DNA from: Aquila chrysaetos chrysaetos
Taxonomy: Eukaryota > Chordata > Aves > Accipitriformes > Accipitridae
Length of the DNA stretch: 64,000 bases
Direction of reading: 5' to 3'
Assembly (NCBI RefSeq): GCF_900496995.4
Contig: NC_044030.1
Coordinates: 1,178,001-1,242,000, forward strand
In this document: positions 12,801-27,800 of the stretch, piece by piece
Numbering within the stretch: position 1 is the stretch's first letter
How the letters are laid out: each line of letters begins with the position of its first letter
Position numbers and translations under genes: made by a program
The notes under the pieces: model-generated
What the model was told of the DNA's origin: nothing
Database searches by the model: none
Seen by the model: the letters and a program-made list of their open reading frames with translations, nothing else

Positions 12801-15800
12801 ATCCTCTGCAATCACCTTTATTGTTTATTTTCCTATTTTCCACAGTGCAGCAATGCTCCAAGGCATCTCTGTGTCCTACAGTCACACCCCAGCTCTTGCC
12901 TCGGTACTCTCCAACCTGTGACAAAACTCGCCCATCCAGCACCTCTGGGCAAGTTTGACGGCATCACAAATTTTCTGGACTCCACACCTTCTCATACGTG
13001 CCCTGTCCAGGCCCAAGGCTGTAGTAACACAAAGTTTGAGGGCTCTGGGGGGAGCACTGATGGAGACAGATCCGTCCCCTGGCACAATGCCACATACAGA
13101 TGCAAGGCAGCTAAAAGTTGTGCGTTTCTTGATATTGCCGCGATATTGCCTCCACAGAGGCAGAGGGAGCTTACAGGCTGAAGCACAGACTTCTCTTACA
13201 ATTATCTGGGCATGTTAGTGTCAAGACCCTCCAAAAACCAGTACTTCCAGTTAGTTTTCAATTTTGGGGGGTTTTTTTACCTTAAAAATGGAATCTCAAG
13301 CTACCAAAAGGAACAACATCAACATCATATTGCTAGATTGTGGTAAGTGAAATTCAGATAAGGTTGAATTTATGGTTAAAATCTTATCTAATTTATTAAT
13401 TAATTTTTAATTTTATCAAGAAAAATGACAATTCATTTCTATGCCTTTGAAGAAAAACTTTTAAGTATGAAATAAAAGTACCCCAAAGGCATTAAAAAAA
13501 AAAAAAAACCAAAGAAACAACAACAACAAATCAGGCTTATTATCTTAAAAGCTTTCAGGACTTTGTAAGTCCAACCCTATGAATATTTCAGCTCTGACAC
13601 TCAGGACTGGCAAGGCTACAACCGAGCGATCAGAAGCTTAAAACTGCTAAGTAAGTTTTTGATCTTTATATTACGTTATCTCAAGACAGTCCAAGATTAT
13701 TTCCCATTTAAATTGACAGAAACACTTTGTGCAAGTTCTATAGTATCAGGGAACGTATAAGCTTTACCGGGTAGCAAATGGCTGTTAAAACTAATTCTAT
13801 ATTGTAACATTTTATTAACACAATAATGTGACATAAATTACATTTTACTGTGAAGTCATCAGCTGAATTAAATATATCGAGTTACAGACAGCTTTCCACA
13901 TCACAACATTTATAAGAGAAACCACCTCTCCTGATCTACTGCAGAAGCATAACTTTTGGCACATATTCAGGAAAGCAAAGCTCTCCTGGGCAGCCTCTAT
14001 TACGTGAGAATTAGCAACACATAATCATATTGTTAGACAATGTGCAAAGCTGTGAATATGAGTAATCCTTTTAGGATACCTACTTGTGTGCTTTTTACCC
14101 ATTACACTAATTCTGCACATTACATCAGCATCTCTGTGTTTCTATTTTGTAAATGGCTGTGAACAACCCACTGATAAAGTAATAAAAGCTGTGTAAGTCA
14201 AAGTGAGTTTAAAGCAAAGACTGACAAGGAAACCTTGTCTACAAAACAATTTCCCAAGAACTTAAGTAACTAATACTAAGAGTTACCCCAAGAGAGTTAG
14301 ATGTACCTTCCCTGGAGTTTTCAGGATACATTTAACTTTCTCAAGCACATGTTCAGTTTTTTCTGGATCCTTCAACTTCTTTTTTATATCCTCTTCTAAT
14401 TGTTCCCACTGGAAAGCACCTGTCACAAGAGCAGGTAAAGTTGGATTGTAAATCAACAAGGCACAGGACTTAGCAGGCAGAGAAAAGAGGATATCAATGC
14501 CAAACAGATCCTGCAGAAACTATTTTTTTTTTGTGCATAAATCAGCCAGATCTTTGTGCTTAGGAAGGGCGAGATGCAATTCTTGCACAATCAAACTTCC
14601 ATGGTACTTTTACAAGAATACAAAGGCTTGGGCATCTCTCTTGCTTTCAAAATTAACTTCTGAATTCCTCCTAGTTCAACCATTACATATTGCAGTTAGA
14701 TATGCAGAAAAAAAATAATCCTGAATGTTTCAATATTTGTGGAAGTTTTTCAGCTTCTGCTCATACTGCTGGTTGCATTGCTTTGTAGGTGTCTGAACCA
14801 GAAAAGCTTCATGCACAATTATATTCTGAGTACTGGTAACTAAAAACAGCACAAAGTTTGCAGTTGAATTTCTTTTTTTCTTGTGTTCAGAGTCAAAGCC
14901 ATGATAGCCTCTCAGATCTCTCAATAGCTTCCTTGGAAAAATGAACAGTGTTGGCCAGCGTTAAAACAAACATAATTTATCTTTATACGCTTCACTGGAG
15001 TAAGTGTCAAAGACACCATGGGGCTTTTTGGTAACAGCTTTCAGCTCTGATCCCCAGGGCCAGGCAGCAAGGAAGAGTCAGAGGCAGATAAAGCTCTGGG
15101 TAAAGCACAAGTCAGCATAGCCCTGCAGGCACTCTGCTGCAGGTAAGGCTGAAACGGCGTCTTTAGCTCTATCAGCTCCTATGTATACCCTATGGATGGT
15201 GTTTATAACCCCGTGGGCACAATGTCATGGTCCTGAAAAGCTGAAAACAGCGATACCGCCTCATGATCTTATCTCTTAGCCTGTGCCTCAAGTGTCTTCG
15301 AAAGCAGAGGCACCAAACAACGTGCGATGACTTTTGGCAATGGCCTTCGGGTTGGAAGCTGTGACGTACAGCAGAGTTCCGCCTAAAACCCGTACAAAGT
15401 TTCCCACCTCTTTGGTTGACACAGACAAAAGTAAAAAGTAAAATCAGTGCACAAAAGGCAGCAGACATGAAGTTGTAAATGGTAACAGATGAAGATGCTG
15501 CGCTTATCTATCACCTGCTGAAATTCCAGGCTTAATCCCCTATTCATGTCACTAATAAATAAATAAAAAAAAAAAAACTAAATCCATTCACACTAAAAAA
15601 CTTCTGCATCTGTTCTTTATGTTTTAGACTGGTTTGGGAAGAACTGAAAGGGATGTTTTCAATGTACAAACTCTAACTGAAAGTGTCTCCCTTGTGTCTT
15701 CACAAGCCAGTGTTCATGTCTCAGCTACTAAGGCAGAAATCCTTTTCATACATCAGGCAGGTATCACTCTACGGGTATTGACTAAGCTTCTTTATAGATG

Positions 15801-18800
15801 CAGCTCTAACATTATAATTGTTTGGGGCTTTTTTTAAAGTTACATTTAAAATCAGAATGCATCATTAAAAAGCCTACTAATTTTTTCAACAAATATAAAA
15901 TATATATTCTTATGAGCTGACAGCTTGCAAAATATTTTATCAAGAACAAACGGGTATCAGGTACTTCAGAAAAAAAAAATAGTTCTCTGTCACCTAAGGA
16001 TTCCTAAGCAACATTTGAAAAGTTAAGGTGTCAGTGCCGTTTTAATGACAGCTGGGATTAGGCAGGTGAGGTCCATGCCTGTACTGAACTGGTAGCAAAA
16101 CGCATGCAGTATATCAGAGCCCCCTACACTCCAACCAGTTATCACTGTTTTCTCTTCAGCAGCACCACATCCAGAAAAGAAATCACTTGAGTTTTCTTAA
16201 GTAACCTTGAGCTCTCGTCTATGCGTTTAGAACATGTAACAATTTTAAGTATTTCAAAAGCCTGGGATCTGAAACCGTCTCAAACTGTAGATTTTTTTGG
16301 CAAACCTTTTGAATATTATTGGCGTTAGCTTACGGACTTTGTTCAGTAAAATATTGTGCTTAATTTATGTTCGCTAGATCTGGAATGACAACTAATTTAA
16401 TTTTTACTAAATCTAGGCGAAGGGCTTTTTTCATATAGGCGCTGTTCGTCATAATCACAATAGACGTAGCAACACGGCAGAAGACCATCTCCCAACAGCA
16501 AAGGCGCGTTCCTTAGGGTGACGCACGTCCTCCTTCAGGAGACGTCAGCTGTAGGAGAAAGGAGTAGCCGGACCCGTTCCCGGGGAGGGTACCTGAATAA
16601 ATGAAGCGGAGGATGTCTGGGAGACAAGAGCAGAAGACGGAGTCCTTCACCACCACCCTCACCGGCGGGACGCAGGGTGGGATGCCGCGGGGGGCCGGGG
16701 GCAAGGCGTCCTCCGGCTCCACCGCGAAGAGGCTCCGCGCCGTCTGCACGATGGAGGCGTCGCGGATGTCGTCCGGGGTCTTCACCTCGAAAAGCAGCAT
16801 GAAGAGGGGGCTGACGGAGCAGAGGATGATCTTGTGGGCCTCCACCACCGTGCTGAGGTCTTCGGGGTAGAACGCCACGTCCGCGCACTGGCAGCAGCAG
16901 AGCAGGTTGTGCAGGTCCGCGTCGTAGTGCGAGGCTTCGCCCTTTAAGATCGGCATTTTTTCTGTGAAAGGCAACGAGTCGGGCTGTAGAACTGAAGCAA
17001 GGATTAACCGCGGGACAGCGCTGTTCCCAGAGAGCTGATCAAGCGAAGGACAATTTTCGAAAGAAGGATTCAACAAGAAAATTTCTTATATGCCATTTGA
17101 ATATGTTTAGTGAAATACTGTAAACATGGAAATACTTAGTATAGTAAAATAATATAAGAAATACTTAGTTTAGTAAAAAGTGTCCATCCTTTTATGAAAC
17201 CTCTGCAGGCACTTAGGTTTGAAAGAAACCTGGCCTGTGAATCCCAAACCTAAGGGATCTGAGTGAATTTCTAGTACGTGTGAGAGGAGACAGCTATGTA
17301 TTTAGAGGTAACTACTTATCAGTAATTACATCGCTGAATGAATGCATCACTTAGAAATCATGTGCAGGGCATACACCTCTCCTTTGTTTTGTTTGCAGCA
17401 AATAAAAATATTACTTGATGATATTGTAGAATAATAAAGAATGATGTAACTACTTCCTTTTGTAATTTCTCTATAACGGTTTTATGTAATGCTTTTATTA
17501 ATTTACCTTTGCACTATTTCATGCACCAGAAAACCACTCCTATTATTTTTGTCTGAAATAAATTAGAAGTCCATTGCAATGTTACATATTGCTTCACAAT
17601 TCCCCCCAAATTAATTAAAGCATCACTAAAAGATGATGACACTAGAGCAACATAACCAGAATAGCTGATGATAGATAGCACAGCTCACCGTAATGATTAC
17701 AAAATGTTAATTGTGCAAAGAACATGACACACATAACGAGTGATACTAGAGACCAGACATCAGCGAGCACCTGGCTGTTCAAGCTGAGGTGGTTGAACTC
17801 GATGGCACTTCTGCGTCTTTTTCTTTTTCTTCATTTTTTCAGATGACTTCTGATTCAAAGTTTGGATCATAAAATATTCCAGCTAAAACATGAAATGTAT
17901 TTTTAAAAAACCCTAGTTATTTAAGAACAACCTAGACATCAAACTAAGGAGAACGAGCGGGTGCTGTATGCAGGACTGAGGCTACTGCCACTATGAACAG
18001 TCATCCAGGAGAGTCCCAGCACCCCTTTACCAGGAGCAGGTACCAAATGTAGTTGGAATTGGCACAATTTAAAAGGCTATTTGTTCAAATTATGGCAGTT
18101 AATTCTCTCGTATTTAATCTTCCCAGGCATGACAGGTACAAAGATATCCAATTTACCACCTTCCATGGATGCCAATTATAGAATTACAGAGAAGAATAAG
18201 ACTTGGTGGATAATGATGAAGTGCAAGTGACAGAAGTAACAGAACCATGTACGAGCTCTTCAGCTTGCAACTGACTACCACCATCACCATGCAATGTTAC
18301 CATGTCCTCTGAAAAAGTCATACTACAGGGTGATCTTTGTGGGCAAGGTTTGTCTCACTGGGACAGACTACAAGCATCATCACTGCAATAAAAAAGTACC
18401 TGAGGGGAAATGATCCCTTTTACAGGAATGAAGGGGCACAAAGAGTGGTTTAGTTCGAATTAATGTGTGTCTTAAACACTTTCATCACCCAAGGTATTAC
18501 TGTAGCCCATATAGTGCTTTCTAAAAACTAGAAAAATGTTCCGGCTGGACAGATGTTGCGTGCCTTCCTCGGCTTTAATTAGGAATGAAGGGAACCAGTA
18601 GAAACTGGCTAACTGTTGTGCCAGATATTCCAAGTTACTATCAGATCCCATGGGAACACACTGTACTTACACACCAGGGACAACAACAGCACAGACTATG
18701 TGCAATTACTCTCCTGAAAGAACTGCATGTTTTTGTTCAAGCACAAATGCCACTGGGAAAGTAACCAAAAGATTCAAAAGAAGACTGAGCTTAAAACACC

Positions 18801-21800
18801 TCGTAAAACTGAAAATTAAATACCAGTATGAAATAATTTTGTGGAGAAGACAAATTCATCTGAAAGACTGTATTTAGAAACTGCTCAGCAGGCCTCCCTG
18901 TCTTCAGGAGAGTGGAAAGAGGATAAGCTTATTAAAGGTAGGACATTTTAACAAGCTTCTCAGCTTCTGCCTTGTTCAGCTTCGCTGCAGCTGACCCCAG
19001 GCTCTGCTCAGGATTGCAAATTGCATCACGACTGCAAACCGAGCGACCACAACAATATGCTAAAAACCAGGCAATTCAACAATCTCACCCCTCTCCCTTT
19101 ACAAGTAGAACAGCTGTGAGAGTTTGAGCAATTAAAACTAAAAATCTCGGAACATTATGGAATGATTCAGCTTGGAAGGGACCTGTGGAGGTCACCCACC
19201 CAGGGCATCTGCTCAAAACAGGACTCATCTTCAAAGTGGAATGGCGTTGTCAAGTGCCTTGTCCAGCTGGGGTTTGGTTATCCCATCCCAGCAAGATAAA
19301 AGGACAGGAATGGAGGGGCGGGGGGGGTTCTTGCAGCGTGTACTGTGACTTTCCTAAAACTTCCTAAAAGGTAGCTAAAACTGGAGCAACCTCAGTACTG
19401 CCAATTTAGCTAGAATCATAGAATCACGGAATCGTAGATTGGTTTGGGTTGGAAGGGACCTTAAAGACCATCTCGTTCCAACCCCCCTGCCATGGGCAGG
19501 GACACCTTCCACCAGACCAGGTTGCTCCAAGCCCCATCCAACCTGGCCTTGAACTCTTCCAGGAATGGGGCATCCACAGTCTCACTGGGCAACCTGTTCC
19601 TGTGCCTCACCACCCTCATCGTAAAGATTTTCTTCATAATATCTAACCTAAATCTAGCATCGGTGGGAGGGCTCATGGTGTGCCTCCGCTCGCTCTCCGA
19701 AGCCCTGACATCGGTCATGCACCTCCCATGTGTGCCACCCTGCTTTCAACCCAGGGGTTTCTCACTCACCACTCCTCCAAAGTACTTCTGTACGTAGAAG
19801 TCATTAAGAGCGTGCAGTTCGAGGTAAGTGGCTCCCAGTTCCCTGGCAAGCTGAACTCCCTCGGAGGTGGTGACGCAGCTCCTCCTGTCCGAAGTGCACA
19901 GGGGGCAGGTGCAAGACACTCCTGGAGTAAAAAGTCATGCAAAAAAATCCACATTTTTGTCAAATAATCCAGAATATTTAGCTTCCTAAATAATTGTAAA
20001 GATTTATTATTTAGAAAAGAACAAAAAGGGAAATGGAAACATAGTCAATTTATAATAAGAAATCTATAATTATTGCAAAAAAACCCCAACTTCTTTTTAA
20101 TCGGTTCAAAATATTAGCTGCTATACAAAACTCAGTTTACGTTTCATCAGCATTAATTTACATTCAGTTTTGCAAAGGTGGAACAGTCAAGCAGGACTTC
20201 CAAAAGTCAGTTTTGGCTTAGGGCCTCAGTATCCTGATATGCACAGGTGTTGTACTAGCCTGCAGGTGTTACCATTCATTAATGTCACCCTTAAACTTGT
20301 TTAATTATTGTGGCTTGTCCATGCAGGAAGCACACACTATAATGGAAGGGAAAAATTTCCACTGCTGTCCCAGCTGTTACTGGCACGTACATACTGCGGA
20401 ATATGATTCAATTACACATATTTTACAAAAATTTTTTTTAAGCCAAAATAGGTGCTCTTAAGATTATGCCAGTTGTCATAACCCGACTGCCCTGAGGGGT
20501 TATGCGTCGGTAAAGGTTGAGGCTGTCGGGCAGGTCTGGGTCACAACAGTGCCCACATCCCTCCCTGGCCGCCTTACTTCCACCCAACCGTTTTTTTAAA
20601 GCGGGTCCATGTACAACACCAGACCAATGTCCACAGGATAATGTTTGCAAATGGGAGGTAAAAGAACAGTACCCATTGAGCTCCAGTAGGGAGAGAGTTA
20701 AACCAGCCAAACATCAGAAGTACTAACGTATGTGTACTTCATTAAGCATCTAAATACTCGCTAATGCTTTCTATGTTAGATCTGACAGATCTAACTCTAT
20801 TCAAATAATGACGGATAAAAGCCGTTACGAACTCAACAGCGATAGGAGCCCTGGTAATACAGATATCGCTCATGGTTACAATGAAGGCGACTGGGAATGT
20901 CATCCAGTCAGGCGTCCCTGGCCGGGAGGGTGTCACCACGTTCGTGAGATCCTCAGCTGGCTCTGTCCTCAAGTCAGCTCTTAGAGAGCAGCTTTCCCTC
21001 CGCGCAGTTACTTGCAGCTGCGACCCGAAAGCAAACCACAAACCACAGGCAGGCTTCCACCAAAGAGTGCAGCTTTCTGTCTTGCGGAGCGAAGCGCCTG
21101 CGGTCGCAAGGTGCTCGTGGTTTCGTGTCAGCAATGTTTGCAAAGAGAAGGGGGGCAGGAATCGGTCACCACACCAGTTAAGTGCTAAAAATCTGTTAGC
21201 GACCTTGGCTCAACTTTGCTTAATGCCAGGAAGAAGTTGCCGGCCATGGATGTGTTTCCAAATGTGCCGTGCATGCTCTACATTAATTTCCTCTGCTCAG
21301 ACCTATGGATAATATGTAATAACACAGCTTTTCTTTTATTTCTTTTGGCAGCACCACTTGCTACTACAGAGGATTAAGATCTTAGTAATTTGTATGAGCA
21401 AACTGCTGTGTTCACAAATACCTCCTAGAAACAAAAGGGTTCTGTGTGTGCACAGCAGTCTGCTCCAGCCGGTCCCAAAGTGAAACTGCGGCTGGAGAGC
21501 CTGACTTCTCCCACGGTCACATTATTTAGGGAGGAAGACAGAAAAAAAAAAAAAAAAAGTGGAAAAGAAAAATCCCAGGGAGTCACTCAGACTGGTGGTA
21601 TAGTGTGCTTAAATAAAAAGCGTAAGAAAAGGTGTTGGGGAAGACAAACATTCGTTTAGCAAGACCTTGCCTTTAGAATGGCAGATTTATTATCCCTGTA
21701 TAAATCAGAGCTTAAAAACACTTGATCATTATCAATGAATTACTAGAGGAAAGAAAATAAAGATTTAATTGTTACAGAGTTCTTTAACAGTCTTTTCTCA

Positions 21801-24800
21801 ATCACTGAGCAAAAAGATATCTATGTAGACCCTGGCAAAACTGAGCATTACAGCTACAGAAGACATACTTCATATAGTTTAATATTTTTTTGTACATTAT
21901 AAAATAAATGTCTACATCTACATCCATCATGTCCCTTACTCATAGCAGGACAGATGCTCAGAAACACTTGTTTTAGTCAAACTCATAAAGTAAAAGACGA
22001 CTCACAGACTCAAGTTTTGCATTCATTGATTTAGAAAAAAAAAAAAAAAAACAAACTAAAAATCAGGCCGCACAACTATAAAGACCATATGAAAATCAAC
22101 AAAAGCAGAATGCAAAACATTTGGAAACACAGAACAAAGTTTGTATGTTTGTCCTATCGGTATCTGTGGTACTCTTTCGCAACTTTATTTCCCTGATGTA
22201 AACAGAGAGGAGTTGCTAACGTCTACCCAAACAGTGAACGTGTTCCCACCAGCATTGCCCTCGTCAGCTGCTGGACACTTGTAAGTCCACTAGGTCCTTC
22301 CACACTCATGAGACTTTGATTTTTATATTGATTAGACAGCAACAACAACTTTGTGGTAGCTAAACATTCAGTGCAAAATCAATTTGCATTGCTCTCACAG
22401 CAGACTACTGATCAGCCTGGACAGGGTGTTATGTGAACACAGAAGCTATACCATAGCTATACCATAGCTACCCTGCCGTGACAGGTCAGCTCCGTTGGCG
22501 CAGCAGCATGTGGCACTTTGTGGTACCCAAAGGGCTGGTGTGTCTGTTCTTATGACAGCACGCCAGAGAATTTCCCACCCCTTTGCCTGTGGTTGCAAGC
22601 TGATGGACTTAGTTTTAATCTCGTACACTAGAGATATTTTATACCTGAGACATGACCAGAGAGAACTGGTAACCATAAGATTCATTTCATACACTCAAAT
22701 GTATGCTGCTTAATCCAAAGCACTAGATTTAACCCCCGTGTGTGATCGCTCCACAAGAAGAGTCATTGCAGAGGTCAAAGCAGGATAGGATGCCTTTCAT
22801 CGCCAGGGTTAATTAAGCATAATGCTCTTGCCAATACACCAGTCTACAGAGCCATAATACATGCACATATTACCATCATCCTGACAGACTAATTGTTTCT
22901 GTTAGCAACTTGGAAAAACAATCAGCTTCTACTGAAATTACAGCATATCTAACTTCCAAGTGAGATCTTAACTATTACTACAGGAGACTGGATACATACC
23001 GGTTTTCCGTGCACCAATAGCAGAAATTATCACTGGAACTGAACAGTGGCTTGAGGCCTGTTTTATCATTGGTACATAACCGTCCCTTAGCTCTTGAAAT
23101 GAAGTCTTGTCATTGACAGAGTATTTAATCACAATAATATCAGCTTCTCCAATGAGAGTGCGAGAGGTGTACCAGTCACTGTCAAATATATCCTAAACAG
23201 AAAAAACACTGATCAAAGATTTCCTGTCTATAAAGGAAAAGGTGAAATATTCAACAGTCTTAATGCAAAACCTTACAAAAGTATTTTTAACTGATAAGTT
23301 AATCTCTTATTTGAAGACGTGCAACAAAGACCAGAATTCATGCTTTGTAATTTCCTTGTCTGGAGAACAAGTTGTTCATTGTAGTACACAATAAATCTCT
23401 TTTATGAATTCAGGAATTCTTCAGGAAGAAAAAATAGGGTTTATCTAGGAATATACTTTGCAGGAAGAAACTTTACTGGTTTAATTACTTAACTTTCAAA
23501 TGTTTTCATTAAGGAAATAAAAGCAGCTTCAGTGGTAGAGGTTTGCAGCAATTCATACAAAACCATTATTTATCACAACATTTTAGGGAGATGCTTACAC
23601 AGAACTATGCTATGTACCTATGAACCTTTAAATACAAGTTTCAGCAGTTGGGTGTGATTTTTATCTGCTTCACAAGAGCTTTCATGTAGCTTTAAGAAGT
23701 GTTAATGTCTTCAGGATAAGGCCTTTAATCACATAACTAAACTTTCTTGACTTCACATTCAATTTGTCATTGTTCTGCGCTATAAGTCTTACACTCTAAA
23801 AAGATTTTGTATCCTGTTAATTTACAACTGTGCTATATCCCCTGTAACATACCGGTAATACTTGTATATTTGTCATGAGACCTATAGTTTCACAATTTCT
23901 GTCTTACCTGAAGGTAGCTTAGAAATACCAATGACAGCCATGGCTTTGTACATATGCTCAATTGATAATTCTTGATGAAAAGCTGGAACTGGTCCAGAGA
24001 ACTGAAAATCAACTCACAAAACTAAAATACTACAACATCTTGGAACAGACAGACCTTATTGTGGCCATTCAATACTTAAAGAGGGCTCATAAGAAAGATG
24101 GAGAGAGACTTCTTACCAGGGCCTGTAGTGACAGGACAAGGGGCAATGGCTTTCAACTGAAAGAGGGTAGATTTAGACTGGATATAAGGAAGACTTTTTT
24201 TTTTTTTTTAATGAGGGTGGTGTGACATTGAAAAAGGTTGCTCAGGGAAACTGTGGATGCCCCATCCCTGGAAATGTTCACGGCCAGGTTGGATGGGGCT
24301 CTGAGCAACCTGGTCTAATGAAAGATGCCCCTGTCCATGGCAGGGTGTTGGACTAGATGGTCTGTAAAGGTCCCTTCTAACCCAAACCATTCTCTAATTC
24401 TGTAACAGTCCTGTACAACATGAGGCAAAGCTAGAAGAACTTGGGATCTTGAGGAAAAAATGGAAACAAGCAATCATGAAATAAAGAAGATGTGAAAGAG
24501 TGAGCACAGAAGAAGTGCCAAAAGGGACCCAAAGTTTGGGTTGAGGATGGTCAGTTTGATTTTGAAGAACAGGTCACAGAAATAAGAGCATTACAGATGG
24601 GAACCAGAGAAATACATAAAAGATTATTAATATCAACAAGTGGCTTGCATTGTCAATATAATTATTTTTGATCACTTCAAAGAGTCATTGTTTCAAACCT
24701 ACGGTGAGGTAGCTGCAATACTCTTAAGTACAAGAGGTAGCACGAACTTGACAGAAGTGTATCAGTCAGCAAATATTTGCCTAGACTGTCAGTGCACATC

Positions 24801-27800
24801 ATACCCAATTTAGGTGTTGTCTTTAACAAAAATAAGTCAGGAAATGAACTTAAAGTATAATAGGCATTCCCATTAATTTCTTTAATAGATGTTCTTGTTC
24901 TGTAATAAGAAAATGACAGACAGTTAACAAGTTATCATGAATAGATATTGTGTGATTCACCATGTTGATGAGCTTTAAGAGCACTGCTCTTCGTATTTGT
25001 TTTTTCAGTCAGCTCAGTTAGAGACTATTATAATCCCAGGCTAAGGAAAATCTCCACCAGCATTTAACAGAATAATTTTGGCTGTGTTAAGAATATAAAG
25101 TTAACACATAAACACACGTTTAGCACCTACAGCAGTAAGACTACCTGCTACATTGCTTTGAGACAGCCAGCTAGATGGGCATTTGCAGAATCTGATCACA
25201 TAGCCAGGCAAAAATTGAGAATTTTTAAGGGACAGCTTTAATACATTTTAGCTGATGAAGATCTCAACAGAGAATTTTTAGTAGGGTTGTATACATTTAA
25301 CATGACAAAGGTTTAAGGGAAAAATACAATACAAACCAAAAAATAACATAGAATATTTAGTTGTTCTATGCTGGCAGACAGAAAGCATGCCTGTTCCTTT
25401 GCAATTTCCTTCTAGCTGCCTGTCTTCAAGCTCAGGCCAGTTTGTACATGCCCATCTCCAAGGTCAGTGATAACCAGCAGTATCACCAGCAAGGTCCAGA
25501 GCACAGTTGCACAAATACAAAAGAACTCCAACACAACTTTAAGCATTAATAATAAAAAACGTTTATGCAACCTTCTTACAGAATGTAATATGCATTTCTT
25601 ACATGTAGTGGTATGTTTGTATATGGTTTGTAGCTCCCTCCATTTTACAGCTAAAAATTTACAGCTAAATCTCCAGTGCATTATGACACCATTTCATGTC
25701 ACAAAACAGAACGATTTTGTGAAGTTTTCTAAGTTTTTGGTCAATATGAACAGAGCCATGCCCAAGGGAAGAACCAACTCTGACTCTCATGCTTTAGCTT
25801 CAGCATAAACCTAGTCCTGACCTACAGCAGAGGACAGGGCTTCCAGATACCAAAGTGCATCGAGCTGTGGCTCCATCCTGACACCAGCCCCACCAGCAGC
25901 AGAGGACGGGACACCAGTTATCTGATATACATCCAGACACGTGCTCTGCTCTGGCCCCAGCCCTCATCGTGGCTCTCCAATTAGAGCATCATCCAGTAAA
26001 ACACCAGTCTGGAAGACCCTCCATGCCCTAACCTCAACCAGGGGCAGCTCTAATGCTCTGCTCATTGATGGAAATCTCAACAGAATATGCTGAAGTAGTA
26101 GACTTGTGTTTGTCTGCGTGTGCTTGCTCATGCATGTAACACAACAGCAGCTTAAGGGGTCAATATCGTACAGCAAAAACACATACAGGGTTTTTATTCC
26201 CCTAATGAAAATAATGCTACTTAGAAAAAGTAGTTATATTTTGGAAAACAAAACAAGCTCGTATGATTCCCCTACCCTTTTTGTACTTAGCCCAACTTGC
26301 CATATTTCCATCTCTGCAGGTGTGGGGAAAACTAGCAAAATCCTTACTGAAAACAGCTGCACAGGTGTGCAAATACACTTCTTTGTTCAACCATTACAGG
26401 AAAGAAATCCTTTGGAAAGGTGGTACAGGCTGTAACAGCTTCCCAGGTGTGTGTGGCTGCACCTTGCAGCAGGTTTGTGGAGGTCTGTGCTTTCCACCAC
26501 TGCCCTGTGCCACCACTGTGTGTCTCTGTTAACCCCATCAAGATGGATTTTACCAAAGTTTATGAAGTTTTGGTGGGGATGGACCCCACTTTCCCAGGGT
26601 AAGGGCCAGGCCTGGGTACATCAAGAAGTGAAAAATGCAGAATGTACCAACCCAACATCCCATGACACCTAATTTCTGTTGTGCAGTTTCCCTATGCCGT
26701 CACATATTTAACACCCCCAAAAGCCCATTCGTGAAGATGGATGTTATGTTTAAAAACACAGAGGAGAAAAACAAGTTTCCAGAGGTCTTGTTGCAATTAT
26801 TTTCAATTTGCATCAAGCATAGCATAGACTGCTCAGATTGCTGCTCTGTGCTGGGAAAATCCTCCAAAAAGGTCTCTGACAATGAAGGGTTATTTGCCCA
26901 AGGCATCACTGGGACAGAGCATCTGGACCCTCCTTGATTGTCACTTCTAGGGAAGCTTTCATGCAAAAATGACAGAGGGAATTTCTTTAGATGAAGAGCA
27001 ACAGTTCATATTCAGGAATAATGTTCACTCCAGGCTCCATCTATGAAATTTATGTAGCAGCTACTCCTCATCATGCTTCCTGCTCTTGTCATTTCCCAAG
27101 ACAGCCATTGACAAAAGGAAAAATAACTGCATAGCTAAGACTATTATAATATGACCTTATTAATTACAATTATATTCCTGTTGCTACTCCTCTCAGGACT
27201 TATTAGAAAAAAGCTTCATTTTGTCCTTGTGTGTCTCCATTATAAGCATCTCATAATATATGCTTCCCATTAGTAAATCATACTTCTGAAGCATTAATGT
27301 TGAAAATAAAGCCTTCAGAGGCAATGAAGGCCTGATTTCCCTACAAAATCACATGACCCCTTGAGAGGACAATGCTTGCTTTGTTAAACATAATTTATGA
27401 ATGCCTTTATGGTACGGCAATGAAACCCACTGTGTCCTTGCAATGCCCACACTCTTTCTAAAACCTGCTCGTAAATGTCCCCAAGTCTACCTAGCCCAGC
27501 CCTTGATCTGGAGCAGCAGCAATAGCAAACGCTGTTTGGGGGGACAAGGGAGCCCAGCCACCCCCGAGGACCATTCATTCCCCTGGGATTGCCCCAGGAT
27601 CCAAGAGAGCTGCATTGGGAATATTGGAAAGTTCATCTCTCTTTAGGATCCATTTACAGACCCATTCTCCATTGACAGAGCCTTCCTTCCAGCGACGCTT
27701 TCCACACCACGTACCAGAGCCTTCCCCATTTTTTCAAGATTTCTCTGCAATTTCTAATCAGCCAGGTCCACAGCAGAACAAATTTTGCGTGCGTACTCTC

